DNA of 64,000 bases from positions 62,001-126,000 of the forward strand of contig NZ_JAAXLJ010000003.1 in NCBI RefSeq assembly GCF_012641075.1, in the 5' to 3' direction. The position numbers and the translations under genes are program-made. The DNA comes from Secundilactobacillus angelensis (lineage in GTDB: Bacteria > Bacillota > Bacilli > Lactobacillales > Lactobacillaceae). The notes beneath the pieces are model-generated. The model searched no databases. It was not told where the DNA came from and worked only from the letters and a program-made list of their open reading frames with translations. This document shows positions 29,662 to 38,933 of the stretch, one piece after another. The stretch's first letter is position 1. Each line of letters starts with the position of its first letter.

Positions 29662-31380
29662 TTATTCTTGCGCACTCAATCGTGCAACGAATTCTCTATC
29701 CGGGGTAACAAAAAGGGTTTTTTGACCTTCATAAATCACGTAACCCGGTTTAGTACCGTTTGGTTTACGTATTTTTTTCACCTGAACGTAGTCAACTGGA
29801 ACTGAACTAGACTGGCGTGCCTTAGAATAGTAGGCCGCAATCGTCGCCGCTTCCACCAAGGTTTGCTCAGAAGGATCAGCATCGTGAATAATCACGTGAG
29901 ACCCCGGCATGTTTTTAACGTGCAACCAAATATCGGTTTTGGCCGCGCTATGCAAGGTTAACTTTTCGTTTTGCAAGTTATTCTTACCGACCTCAATCTT
30001 GGTGCCATCACTGGCGGTAAAAATTTCCGGTTTGGAAACTTGTCGCCGTTTCTTCTTACCGCTACGCTGGTTATGTTCGTGGTCTCGTAAATAACCGCCT
30101 TGCTGCAACTCAGCCTTAATATCGGCTAGATCTTTAGGTGCGGCCAGTTCAATTTGTGAACTGATATTGTCAAGGTAATCAATTTCAGCGTTAGTTTTGG
30201 CCATCTGGTCATTCACATAGCTTACCGACGCCTTTAACTTATTGTACTTTTTGAAGTATTTTTGAGCGTTTTGTGACGGGCTGATTTGATTCGATAAGCT
30301 GATTGTTAAAGGCTTTTCGTCATCATAGAAATTCGGCAGGGTGATACTGGTCATTCCGCGCGTCACTTGAGCCAAGTAGGTCGTGAGAAGTTCACCTTTG
30401 ACCCGGTACTCGTCGGCATCATCCGCAGACTTAAGTGTAGCCTGCAATTTCTTTAACTTCGTGCGGTTCTTTTTAAGCTCATTGCGAACCACGTGAATCA
30501 GCGTGCTGCCTTGTTGCTGTACACGGTCACGTTCTGCGCGATCCTGATAGTAAAAATCCAGCATGGCACTTAAACTGTCAAACGACTTACTGGTAACGTG
30601 CTCTTGGCCATAGGGGAAAGCGTTGAAACCGGTCTTACCCTTATCAGTAGTCACCAAGACTGGCTCAGGAGTATTGAACCGTTGGAAGAAGGTTTTAAAA
30701 TTATCAGTCGGATCACCAGGTTGATGTAACGCCTTGGCGAGTCCCAACGCCGTATCTTGGCCTAATCCTTGATAAGTATGGCGTAGCTTTTGCGCTAACA
30801 CGTCCTCGTTAGGATAATCGCGTACCAGCGCGCTTACGACCTGACTGGCATCCGGCTCAAACGGATTAATGAGATCCTGTGCCGGTGGATTAATATAATG
30901 CCCACCAGGTAACAGGGTTCGATAACGGTTTTGGTCAGAGCCAACGTGCTTGATCGTATCCAGGATGGTACTAGAAGCAAGGTCAATCAAAATGACGTTA
31001 CTGTGTCTCGCCATAATTTCGATAATCAAGCGTAATGTGACTTGGTCACCCAGTTCGTTGCGACTGGTGAAATCTAGGTGAACTACCCGGTCATTTTCAG
31101 CTTGACTAACACCAGTTAAAATGGCACCACTCAGATATTTTCTCATCATCATGGTAAAGTTGGTGGGCGTCACTGGATTGACATACGGGATAGCCGTAAT
31201 TTGAATTCGGGCAAAGGTCGGGTTGGCCGACAGTAATAACGGTAAGCTTTTGCGGTTTGCTCGAATGGTTAAAATGACTTCATTATTATACGGTTGGTTG
31301 ATCTTTGAGACGCGACCGCCAACCAGTTGCTGGCTTAACTCGCCAACCATTGCGTGGGTGAATGCACCATCAAATGACAT
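29662..31380 (-). CDS. rqcH: RqcH (NFACT family, fibronectin-binding protein A homologue)
   Basis: 572 residues. NFACT-N domain (MSFDGAFTHAMVGELSQQL onward), a helix-hairpin and coiled-coil middle region (about 280-430), and a C-terminal NFACT-R domain with WLHVKNMPGSHVII. In Bacillus, RqcH binds stalled 50S subunits and directs alanine tailing. Older annotation calls it FbpA/FbpB because some homologues bind fibronectin; no signal peptide is present, consistent with a cytosolic role. Its promoter region is shared with the divergent marR gene. Confidence 0.93.
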   Translation of the reverse strand: MSFDGAFTHAMVGELSQQLVGGRVSKINQPYNNEVILTIRANRKSLPLLLSANPTFARIQITAIPYVNPVTPTNFTMMMRKYLSGAILTGVSQAENDRVVHLDFTSRNELGDQVTLRLIIEIMARHSNVILIDLASSTILDTIKHVGSDQNRYRTLLPGGHYINPPAQDLINPFEPDASQVVSALVRDYPNEDVLAQKLRHTYQGLGQDTALGLAKALHQPGDPTDNFKTFFQRFNTPEPVLVTTDKGKTGFNAFPYGQEHVTSKSFDSLSAMLDFYYQDRAERDRVQQQGSTLIHVVRNELKKNRTKLKKLQATLKSADDADEYRVKGELLTTYLAQVTRGMTSITLPNFYDDEKPLTISLSNQISPSQNAQKYFKKYNKLKASVSYVNDQMAKTNAEIDYLDNISSQIELAAPKDLADIKAELQQGGYLRDHEHNQRSGKKKRRQVSKPEIFTASDGTKIEVGKNNLQNEKLTLHSAAKTDIWLHVKNMPGSHVIIHDADPSEQTLVEAATIAAYYSKARQSSSVPVDYVQVKKIRKPNGTKPGYVIYEGQKTLFVTPDREFVARLSAQE

Positions 31381-31540
31381 GGTCTCACTTCCTTCGTTCG
31401 TTTTTTCGCACGGCTACTAGTATAACGGTGTTCACAGGCTTAGTAAAGCAGATTGAAACTTATTTAAGGGTAAAATTAGAGGCATTTCAACCAAAAAGAT
31501 GTATAATACAAGTAAATACTCATGAAAGGGGACGTGCGCC

Positions 31541-31981
31541 TTGGAGGGAATCTTAGATAATTTAAGTCTTGCTGCCAAATCATTGCAGACGCAAACCACT
31601 AAAATTACGAAACATTATCACGTCACGATTGCTGAATGGCGACTATTGCGCCAAATTGAAAATCAAGTCATCACGCAAGATGCCATGGCAGATGCGCTGC
31701 AGTTGGATACCTCGACGTTAAGCCGCCAATTAAAAAGCCTCACTACAAAGGAGCTCGTCTCAAAGACCGCGGTAGGTAAGGATCGCCGTCAGTTGGAATA
31801 CGCTCTGACAACCACGGGCCAGGATACGTTGAAGCACATCAATACTGACTATGACGCGCTAATCGATGCCGTCTTCCATTATTGGCCGGAAGACGAGCAG
31901 CAGATGATGAAAATCATGCTGAATCGACTCAGTCGTAGCCTTGATCGCGCTGACAGTATCTTGGAGGAAAACAAACAGTAG
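31541..31981 (+). CDS. MarR family transcriptional regulator
   Basis: 146 residues with a winged helix-turn-helix: ITQDAMADALQLDTSTLSRQLKSLTTKELV followed by a wing with KDRRQLEYALTTTGQ. Start is TTG 31541 after AAAGGGG; no better start is in frame. It stands alone between divergent rqcH and degV, so its ligand and targets are not evident; autoregulation is usual in the family. Confidence 0.85.
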   Translation: MEGILDNLSLAAKSLQTQTTKITKHYHVTIAEWRLLRQIENQVITQDAMADALQLDTSTLSRQLKSLTTKELVSKTAVGKDRRQLEYALTTTGQDTLKHINTDYDALIDAVFHYWPEDEQQMMKIMLNRLSRSLDRADSILEENKQ

Positions 31982-31985
31982 TACT

Positions 31986-32027
31986 AACGTAGCGATTACC
32001 TAAAATTTAAGCAATCGTTACGTTTTT
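31986..32027 (+). terminator. marR terminator
   Basis: AACGTAGCGATT and AATCGTTACGTT pair with one mismatch, then five T residues. Confidence 0.8.
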
Positions 32028-32121
32028 GTATGTGCTTGCTTTCATGCTGGCTATTAGTTACAATTAATCCCAGACTAAAACAGTAGGTTACTTAAATCGA
32101 AGAAAGAAACGGGTGTTTACA

Positions 32122-32988
32122 ATGAAAATAGCTGTCGTCACTGATAGTACCAGCTATTTGTCCCAAGAAGACATTGAGCGCTATCACATTCACGTCGTTC
32201 CGATCCCAGTGATCATTGACGGCCGTTCCTACAATGAAGGTGTGGATATCAGCACCGAAGAATTTTGGGATAAATTGCGATCCTCAAAATCATTTCCAAG
32301 TACCTCTCAGCCACCGCTGGGGGAAATGATTCAATTGTATCAACAGTTAGGTGATGAAGGCTACGACACCATCATAAGTATTCACTTAGCCAGTACGATT
32401 TCCGGTTTCGTGAATTCGCTGGCACAGGCCAATGATGAGTTAACCAATACGCACGTGGTGGTCTACGATTCACAGATTACCGTGAAACTCATGGGCTACT
32501 TAGCTATTGAAGCGTCTAAAATGGCCGCGGCTGGTAAGGACGTGGATGAAATCATCTCACGTTTAAATGCCGTGCGAGCAACTATTGACGAAGTCTTTGT
32601 TGTTGACGATTTACAAAACTTAGTTCGTGGCGGCCGGTTATCCAATGCTTCCGGATTTGTGGGCAGCTTATTAAAAATCAAGCCACTCTTAACTTTTGAT
32701 GACCAAAGTCACGAGATCGTCGCCTTTGAAAAAGTTCGCTCTCGTAAAAAGGCGTTACTGCGGGTAGAAGATATTTTTGCTGAAGCAATTGAAAGTGCTG
32801 ATTACCCAATCCGAGCCATCATTATTGATGGTAATGACCCTGAAGGCGGGGATAACTGGCAAAAACAAATTAACAATAAGTTTCCAGAAATTCCCGTGGA
32901 ACGCAGCTATTTCGGCCCCGTTATTGGGACTCATTTAGGCGAGAAATCACTGGCGTTAGCTTGGCTCATGGATACAGATAAGGCTTAA
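32122..32988 (+). CDS. DegV family fatty-acid-binding protein
   Basis: 288 residues. The N terminus MKIAVVTDSTSYLSQE and the segments TSQPPLGEM and ISIHLASTISGF are typical of DegV/FakB proteins, which hold a fatty acid for phosphorylation by FakA. GTG 32113 is in frame, but ATG 32122 gives the family N terminus. Which fatty acid it prefers is unknown. The gene just downstream encodes oleate hydratase, which also acts on unsaturated fatty acids. Confidence 0.9.
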   Translation: MKIAVVTDSTSYLSQEDIERYHIHVVPIPVIIDGRSYNEGVDISTEEFWDKLRSSKSFPSTSQPPLGEMIQLYQQLGDEGYDTIISIHLASTISGFVNSLAQANDELTNTHVVVYDSQITVKLMGYLAIEASKMAAAGKDVDEIISRLNAVRATIDEVFVVDDLQNLVRGGRLSNASGFVGSLLKIKPLLTFDDQSHEIVAFEKVRSRKKALLRVEDIFAEAIESADYPIRAIIIDGNDPEGGDNWQKQINNKFPEIPVERSYFGPVIGTHLGEKSLALAWLMDTDKA

Positions 32989-32989
32989 T

Positions 32990-33060
32990 TTTCTGCAATT
33001 ATAATTTCATATTTTGGGGGTGTCGCACATTGTTGCGTCATCCCTTTTCTTTTGCAGAAA
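32990..33060 (+). terminator. degV terminator inside a larger inverted repeat
   Basis: Inner hairpin GGGTGTCGCA/TGCGTCATCCC with a T-rich tail, enclosed by outer arms TTTCTGCAA and TTGCAGAAA. Confidence 0.6.
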
Positions 33061-33127
33061 GGTTTAGTATTTGATGGAAGCGCTTTATAATGGATTTGTA
33101 AGTATTAAAGCTCAAGGAGGGTTTCGC

Positions 33128-34822
33128 ATGGTAAAAACAAAGGCAATCATGATCGGCGCCGGCTTAGCCAATATGGCAAGTGCCGTGTATCTCATTCAAG
33201 AAGCACACTGGTCTGGCAATCAGATCACGTTTTATTCAATTGATGACCATGGCTCAAACGATGGTGATGAGGCCAAGTATGCTAAAGACGATTACTGGAA
33301 TAAGAATCATCCCACCGAAAATCATGAGGGCTACATTGCTCGTGGTGGGCGGATGCTGAATTATCGAACCTACGTTGATTTAATGGATCTGTTAGGCCGA
33401 ATTCCTTCGGGGACGGAAACTGGGATGACCGCCGCCGCTGACACCCGGGAGTTCGACGCTCGGCACCGCACCTTTGATAGAGCTAGGCTGCTTCAGGGCG
33501 GCAAAGGGATTATCAATGGCGGCAAATTGGGGCTGAATAATCGGGACCGCGCGCTACTAACCAAGCTGATCCTCATGCCTGACGACCAAGAACAACGGTT
33601 GGATAACGTTACCATTGCGGACTACTTTAAGGATGATCCGCACATGTTTCAGACCAATTTCTGGTACATGTGGGAAACCACCTTTGCCTTTCGGATTCAA
33701 AGCTCGGCGCAAGAACTCCGTCGTTACATGCACCAAATGATTTATGAATTTACGCAGATTGAACATTTAGTTGGGGTTAACCGAACCCGCTATAATCAAT
33801 ACGAAAGTATCATGTTGCCACTGATCAATTATCTGAAAGACCAGGGCTGCAAGATTGTTTTGAATCGGCGAGTTACCGACTGGCGCTTCAAGGAAACGCC
33901 ATTGCAAGACGAAATCACCGTTACTGGCCTAGTGATGACTAACACAGAGACCGGTGAAGAAGAAACCGTCGATGTTGATGAACAGACCGCCGTTATTTTC
34001 ACCAATGGTTCAATCACGGATTCAGCAACCATGGGCGACTTCAACACTCCAGCTGCTGAGAATATGGATTACGGCGCAGCTTCAAGCCTCTGGAAAAAGG
34101 CTACGGAACACTTCTATAACCTTGGCAATCCTGATAAGTTTTTTGCGGATCGAAACGCCAGTGAGTGGAGTAGTTTCACGCTAACGACTAAAAATCATCT
34201 ACTATTAAATGAAATCACGCGAATCACAACGCAAGTACCTGGCAATGCGCTGAATTCATTTCTTTCAACAACACCGATTACTGACCTCGGACAAAATGAC
34301 GTCAACATGTCCATCGTGGTTCACCATCAACCGCATTTCACCACTCAAAAGCCGAACGAATCAGTCATTTGGGGCTACTTCCTGTATCCTCGACGTCACG
34401 GTGAATTCGTGGATAAACCCTACATTAAAATGACCGGTAAAGAAATGGCTGAGGAACTTATTGGTCAGTTGTCAAAAGTTGACCCCGGTCCCGGCAATAT
34501 TATGGATAAAAAGGCTGACATCATGGAGAGTATCATCAATTGCATCCCAGTTTACATGCCGTATGCCTCAGCACTCTTTAATAACCGGGCCAAAACTGAT
34601 CGGCCAAAGGTCATTCCAGATCACAGTACTAATTTGGCATTTACCGGTGAATTTGCGGAACAACCTTATCAAATGGTCTTCACCGAACAAAGTGCCGTTC
34701 GCTCAGGTGAAATCGCGGCTTATCATTTTGCGGGCATTCCAATGAGTAAACTCGTTCATAATCCACGTTATGATAAGGATTTGAAGACATTGGCTAAAGC
34801 CACTAAGAAACTGTTTTCTTAG
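33128..34822 (+). CDS. ohyA: Oleate hydratase
   Basis: FAD-containing enzyme (formerly myosin cross-reactive antigen) that adds water to cis-9 double bonds, giving 10-hydroxy fatty acids. 564 residues from ATG 33128, with AAGGAGGG ahead; the longer frame from 33071 is unlikely. Visible: the nucleotide-binding loop IGAGLANMASAVYLI, EGYIARGGRMLN, FWYMWETTFAF, and the C-terminal GEFAEQPYQMVFTEQSAVRSGE. Length and motifs look complete. Next come an SDR and an OYE-type reductase on the same strand, after a likely terminator. Confidence 0.95.
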   Translation: MVKTKAIMIGAGLANMASAVYLIQEAHWSGNQITFYSIDDHGSNDGDEAKYAKDDYWNKNHPTENHEGYIARGGRMLNYRTYVDLMDLLGRIPSGTETGMTAAADTREFDARHRTFDRARLLQGGKGIINGGKLGLNNRDRALLTKLILMPDDQEQRLDNVTIADYFKDDPHMFQTNFWYMWETTFAFRIQSSAQELRRYMHQMIYEFTQIEHLVGVNRTRYNQYESIMLPLINYLKDQGCKIVLNRRVTDWRFKETPLQDEITVTGLVMTNTETGEEETVDVDEQTAVIFTNGSITDSATMGDFNTPAAENMDYGAASSLWKKATEHFYNLGNPDKFFADRNASEWSSFTLTTKNHLLLNEITRITTQVPGNALNSFLSTTPITDLGQNDVNMSIVVHHQPHFTTQKPNESVIWGYFLYPRRHGEFVDKPYIKMTGKEMAEELIGQLSKVDPGPGNIMDKKADIMESIINCIPVYMPYASALFNNRAKTDRPKVIPDHSTNLAFTGEFAEQPYQMVFTEQSAVRSGEIAAYHFAGIPMSKLVHNPRYDKDLKTLAKATKKLFS

Positions 34823-34847
34823 TTATCATAAACCGTAAAAAGTATCT

Positions 34848-34888
34848 AATGGTCTGACTTCCAATGACAAGTGGTGATCAGGCCATTT
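34848..34888 (+). terminator. Candidate oleate hydratase terminator
   Basis: AATGGTCTGA and TCAGGCCATT pair with one G-T wobble, followed by TTTGTT. Confidence 0.6.
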
Positions 34889-34932
34889 TGTTGATGATAC
34901 ATTAAAATATTTTTCAATAAAGAGGTCTTTAA

Positions 34933-35658
34933 ATGTCAGAAACAGTATTGATCACCGGTGCTAACAAGGGAATCGGCTTTGAAATTGCCCGGCAATTAGG
35001 ACAAAAGGGCTGGACGATCCTGTTAGGTGCCCGGAACAAAGAACGGGGATTAGCGGCGGTTAAAAAATTACAGACGCAAGGTGTAGAAGTTGAATGGGTG
35101 CCAATTGATCTCAACGACTTAGCAACCATTCACACTGCAGCCGATAAAATTGCTACGGTTCACCCCGAAATAAAGGTACTTGTCAATAATGCCGGTATTG
35201 CCGGTGATATGGATGCCGAACCACTGGCTACCAAGACGGCGGATCTAAAAGCGACACTGGATGTTAATGTTATCGGTAACTTTGAACTGATCAAGACGTT
35301 TACCCCGATTTTGGAACGTCATCATGGCCGCATCGTTAACATGACAATTCCAGCGGCTGGTAACCGATTCTTTCATCCATTTGCCTACTGTACCAGTAAA
35401 TCAGCTTTAAACCAGATGACGAAAATGTTTGGTGAAAGTTTCAAGTCACAGCACATTCCAGTGGAGATCTTCGGTGCGGTTCCAGGTGGCGTCACCACCG
35501 ACTTGAATAACCACATGGATAACCGCTTTATGCGTTCCGTTGAGGATGGTGCCGGTTCCGTGGTTAAGTTGATCCTCGATAAGCATCACCATCAGGGTAA
35601 AATTGTCACGCGATTTGGCGGTTTAAAATTGGTTAAGAAAGTCATTACTGGGCATTAA
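34933..35658 (+). CDS. Short-chain dehydrogenase/reductase
   Basis: 241 residues. Rossmann motif TGANKGIGFEIARQLG at the N terminus, NNAG near residue 88, and catalytic YCTSK. The strand before the active site reads GRIVNMTIPAAGNR, where classical enzymes have a VSS; the catalytic Ser is therefore replaced or shifted, and the nearby Thr may serve. AAAGAGG precedes the ATG. It is 18 nt upstream of the OYE-type gene, so the two are an operon. Substrate unknown; an alcohol/ketone pair is expected. Confidence 0.88.
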   Translation: MSETVLITGANKGIGFEIARQLGQKGWTILLGARNKERGLAAVKKLQTQGVEVEWVPIDLNDLATIHTAADKIATVHPEIKVLVNNAGIAGDMDAEPLATKTADLKATLDVNVIGNFELIKTFTPILERHHGRIVNMTIPAAGNRFFHPFAYCTSKSALNQMTKMFGESFKSQHIPVEIFGAVPGGVTTDLNNHMDNRFMRSVEDGAGSVVKLILDKHHHQGKIVTRFGGLKLVKKVITGH

Positions 35659-35676
35659 TTTGTGGAGGGGGAAAAC

Positions 35677-36777
35677 ATGACAACTTATCAAGACTCATTT
35701 ACATTTCAATCCGGCGTCACCGTTAAGAATCGCTTAATGATGCCGCCCATGACGACGTTACAAAGTTTCTACGATGGCACGATTACCACCGACGAAATCA
35801 ATTACTATGCAGAACGCTCTAAAGGCGTTGGCGCCGTGATCACTGGAGCAGCCAACGTCACCGATTTAGGTAAGGGATGGCCAGGTGAACTGAGTATTGC
35901 TCATGACGCGGATCTACCTGGACTAACTGAGCTAGCAAGTGGGATAAAAGCGCAGGGAGCCAAGGCGTTCGTTCAAATTTTCCATGGCGGACGGATGAGT
36001 GATCCGAAAGCGTTAAACGGGAAACAGCCCGTTTCTGCCAGCGCAATAGCAGCAGAACATAGTGATGGCTCACCAAAGACCGGCATCCCTCGTGAAATGA
36101 CCACTGAAGAAATTCACGAAACCATTGCTGGCTTTGGTAACGCTACAAGGCGCGCTATTGAAGCTGGTTTTGATGGCGTTGAAATTCACGGTGCGAACCT
36201 GTATCTGATCCAGCAGTTCTACTCACCGCAATCCAATCGACGAACGGATAAATACGGTGGTGACCGGACAGGCCGATATACGTTCATTAAAGAAGTGCTC
36301 GACAGTGTCTTCACAGCAGTGAAACAATACGCTGACCGGCCATTTGTGGTGGGGTACCGGTTTTCTCCAGAGGAGTTCACCAATCCTGGCATTATATTGG
36401 AAGATACATTTTACCTAGTTGACCAGCTTGTGCAGACGCCATTAGATTATCTGCACGTTTCGTTGGATAACTTTGCCCGAGTTCCTCAAGCTAAGGCATA
36501 CCAGGATCAGTCGATCCTTGCTTATTTGCACGAACGAATCGACGGCCGTAAACCACTAGTGGGCGTTGGTGGTGTGCGAACCCGGCAAGATGTGACAGAC
36601 CTCCTGAAGCATGCTGAATTTGCAGCAGTGGGGCAGCAGCTCTTGATCGATCCAACTTGGGTTCAAAAGCTAGAAAATAAACAAGATGACGATATGATCA
36701 CCGGTAAATTTGCTGATGCGATTCAATGTACGCCGTTTACGCATCCGTTGTATCAATTCTTGGTGCGAAGATATTAA
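35677..36777 (+). CDS. NADH:flavin oxidoreductase, Old Yellow Enzyme type
   Basis: 366-residue FMN-binding TIM barrel. NRLMMPPMTTLQ at the N terminus, the VEIHGANLYLIQQFYSPQSNRRTD stretch (HGAN pair for substrate binding), and the FMN-phosphate region VGVGGVRT. ATG 35677 follows GGAGGGGG. OYE enzymes of this group reduce activated C=C bonds; some larger relatives carry an iron-sulfur cluster, but the length and lack of a cysteine cluster exclude that here. Pairs with the SDR upstream. Confidence 0.9.
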   Translation: MTTYQDSFTFQSGVTVKNRLMMPPMTTLQSFYDGTITTDEINYYAERSKGVGAVITGAANVTDLGKGWPGELSIAHDADLPGLTELASGIKAQGAKAFVQIFHGGRMSDPKALNGKQPVSASAIAAEHSDGSPKTGIPREMTTEEIHETIAGFGNATRRAIEAGFDGVEIHGANLYLIQQFYSPQSNRRTDKYGGDRTGRYTFIKEVLDSVFTAVKQYADRPFVVGYRFSPEEFTNPGIILEDTFYLVDQLVQTPLDYLHVSLDNFARVPQAKAYQDQSILAYLHERIDGRKPLVGVGGVRTRQDVTDLLKHAEFAAVGQQLLIDPTWVQKLENKQDDDMITGKFADAIQCTPFTHPLYQFLVRRY

Positions 36778-36824
36778 GCATTAGGCAACAACCAAGCTGA
36801 ACGATTTAATATTTGAAAACATCA

Positions 36825-36861
36825 AGCGCCCAAGCAGACGTGACTGCTTGGGCGCTTTTTT
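36825..36861 (+). terminator. Terminator of the SDR-OYE operon
   Basis: Perfect 13-bp stem AGCGCCCAAGCAG/CTGCTTGGGCGCT, 6-nt loop, six T residues; it probably also ends the convergent XRE gene. Confidence 0.9.
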
Positions 36862-36867
36862 CATTAT

Positions 36868-37389
36868 TCACTTCTTTAAGAAATCCTGTGCCCACCAGCC
36901 GAAGATAGGGCTAAAACCGAGGCTGATAAAAACGATAAACAGTTCAGAAAGGTAATTAATAGACAGATCATGGTCAAAGATATAGCTGATAGCAAGCTGC
37001 AAAACGAGCAACATGAGATTCATGTATACTGCAAACGTAATGGTGAACAGCCAAAAGATATAATTACCTTTTCCCCATTTGGGATGATTGCCAAAGTGAA
37101 CAAATAGGTAAGCGCCTATAATGCCAAACCGATACCGTATCCGTCTTAAATAGTGTAAATCCTGCGAATCCGTCTGAAATTTTGTCATGAGTTCTTGATC
37201 CCCCTTTAATAGCGTATCCAGTGAAATTTGGTAGAGATCACTGATTTTAATGAGGGTTGGTATGTCAGGATAATTATTGCCATTTTCCCAGTTTGAAATG
37301 GCTTGCCGGGTGACGTTCAGTAATTCAGCCGCTTGCTGCTGAGTTAATCCCAATGATTTGCGTTGTGCCTTTAACTTATCCTTTAACAT
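36868..37389 (-). CDS. XRE-family regulator with C-terminal membrane segments
   Basis: 173 residues from ATG 37389 (GAGG ahead; ATG 37401 is also in frame). HTH_3 domain at residues 1-60 with LGLTQQQAAELLNVTRQAISNWENG; a linker; then about three hydrophobic helices from residue 90 to the C terminus. Proteins with this build sense membrane or envelope signals or interact with neighbouring membrane proteins. The neighbours are small secreted/membrane proteins, which fits, but no target is shown. Confidence 0.8.
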   Translation of the reverse strand: MLKDKLKAQRKSLGLTQQQAAELLNVTRQAISNWENGNNYPDIPTLIKISDLYQISLDTLLKGDQELMTKFQTDSQDLHYLRRIRYRFGIIGAYLFVHFGNHPKWGKGNYIFWLFTITFAVYMNLMLLVLQLAISYIFDHDLSINYLSELFIVFISLGFSPIFGWWAQDFLKK

Positions 37390-37621
37390 CCTAATCCTCA
37401 TCTCTATTATTAATTCATTGATGCTATTATACTAGCAAGTAGTCGTTACAGCACGACAGGTTTTCTTGCATCCGCGTTAGATGGGGGATTCTGGTTGTTG
37501 CGGATGGTATTGAAATCTTCAAATTCATTTAAACCATATTCTGCGTGAACAGCATTTAGAATCAGTCATCTTGTAAAATAATGGAGGGGCTATATACTAA
37601 CTTTGAAGGGGGTAAATCGAA

Positions 37622-38296
37622 ATGAAATTAAAAAATTTAATCGTTACAGTGGCTGGACTAGTCTTAGGATTAGCGGGCTTTGTCGGCACCGCTAATGCGG
37701 CAACTAAAACGCCGATTATGAGTGGCCCTCAAGTAATCACAAAGACGGTGAAAGTCGGTAAAGTAACCATTCCTGCCAATACGCGAGTATTCGTCTCTCG
37801 TTTTACTAAAAAGGGGAACAAGCAATATGTATCGGTTGCTTTGGATAATTTAACCTATCAGCTTAGACACGTCACGAAGGCAACCAGTATTACTGTTCGC
37901 GTTAACCATAACTTTAAGTCATCCAAGTACACCGCAATGGATCAATTATCAAGAATGACTAAGGGCAAAACGTTTAGTAGTGACGCGAGTTATCATCAAG
38001 CTCCAACCATCATGTTTACGGCCAACCAGTACGTGGAATACTTTAGTTCAGGCAATGTTAACAAGAAGCCGCTTTCTTCAACGAAAATCACCAAGGTGAG
38101 AAAAAGCGGCAATACCACATACTTATACGCTAAGAAAAACATGCTGAAACTTCCTGACAAACGCGTTAGTAAGAAGGGCAATTATCAGTATCGTCTAACA
38201 ATCCACTATAACGGTGCTAAAGAAGATGGGATTTTCCCTTACGCTAGCTACTCGGTGGGCTCGACTTATTTCTACACACCAACGGGCAAGGCCTAA
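37622..38296 (+). CDS. Secreted protein of unknown function
   Basis: 224 residues with a clean signal peptide (MKLKNLIVTVAGLVLGLAGFVGTANA, cleavage after ANA about residue 26). The mature part is basic, rich in Lys, Thr, Tyr and Ser, and has beta-strand patterns such as KVTIPANTRVFV and NKQYVSVAL, reminiscent of lactobacillar surface-layer-associated/SH3-like modules, though I cannot assign a family. No LPXTG or transmembrane anchor. GAAGGGGG precedes the ATG. Confidence 0.7.
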   Translation: MKLKNLIVTVAGLVLGLAGFVGTANAATKTPIMSGPQVITKTVKVGKVTIPANTRVFVSRFTKKGNKQYVSVALDNLTYQLRHVTKATSITVRVNHNFKSSKYTAMDQLSRMTKGKTFSSDASYHQAPTIMFTANQYVEYFSSGNVNKKPLSSTKITKVRKSGNTTYLYAKKNMLKLPDKRVSKKGNYQYRLTIHYNGAKEDGIFPYASYSVGSTYFYTPTGKA

Positions 38297-38339
38297 GCAC
38301 CATTCATAAGATAAATCAAATAGCGTTTGTTTCAGCGTT

Positions 38340-38372
38340 AACGTCCTAATCATAGCGATTGGGGCGTTTTTC
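38340..38372. terminator. Terminator between the secreted and small membrane protein genes
   Basis: AACGTCCTAATC and GATTGGGGCGTT pair imperfectly around a short loop, followed by TTTTT on the plus strand. Confidence 0.6.
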
Positions 38373-38383
38373 TTCAGCTAAAA

Positions 38384-38608
38384 CTAGCTTTTCTTTTGGT
38401 GTTTTAAAGCCAGAGATATGCCTTCTAAAATTGCGAAAAATATAACCGTGCCAAGCATTTCGTGAATGAGAGAAAGGGTGTATTTCCAAAGGTAAAGGTG
38501 TCCACTAGAAAATAAATCATAAGCACCTTTTCCAATCGTAGCCACGATTAGCAGCACTAATATGATTGAAGAATCGAACAGAACTTCATTTATATACTTT
38601 CGCCACAT
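38384..38608 (-). CDS. Small membrane protein of unknown function
   Basis: 74 residues with two predicted membrane helices (about 12-30 and 46-65) and a basic tail HQKKS. GGAGG lies 8 nt before ATG 38608. I recognise no family. The size and two-helix build resemble bacteriocin-immunity or transporter-accessory proteins, but nothing adjacent supports a bacteriocin locus. Confidence 0.55.
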   Translation of the reverse strand: MWRKYINEVLFDSSIILVLLIVATIGKGAYDLFSSGHLYLWKYTLSLIHEMLGTVIFFAILEGISLALKHQKKS

Positions 38609-38611
38609 CAA

Positions 38612-38933
38612 TGAATCCTCCAGTTATTAATGATTTAGTCTGGTTAAGACAGTTATCCTCTACAACCATGCCGGTTTTGAGTGCTTCCATAATTAACATA
38701 TCATACAAAATTGTTTGGAGGAAGACGGATGCGTCACTAAGATTCATCTTTTAAACAAATGACCAGAGAGATGCATATCTATTTCGGTCTAAACTAAGAA
38801 GGCAGGTAATCTTAATAATGCATTAAACTTGTCTTGAGGTAATTATTACTGAAAATAGCGGTGTTAAAATATGAATGAATAATCAGGGGGATTAGCATTA
38901 GGCTTCGGCCAAATAAAGGAGTGTATTTCGATA
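38612..38933. other. Intergenic region without a convincing gene
   Basis: 322 bp between divergent genes. Short open frames on both strands lack ribosome-binding sites with proper spacing or family resemblance. It should hold promoters for the small membrane protein (minus) and the secreted protein (plus). Confidence 0.5.

Noticed and set aside
38566-38754. Small plus-strand protein of 62 residues
   Set aside because: It overlaps the better-supported minus-strand membrane protein gene, has no ribosome-binding site and no family resemblance.
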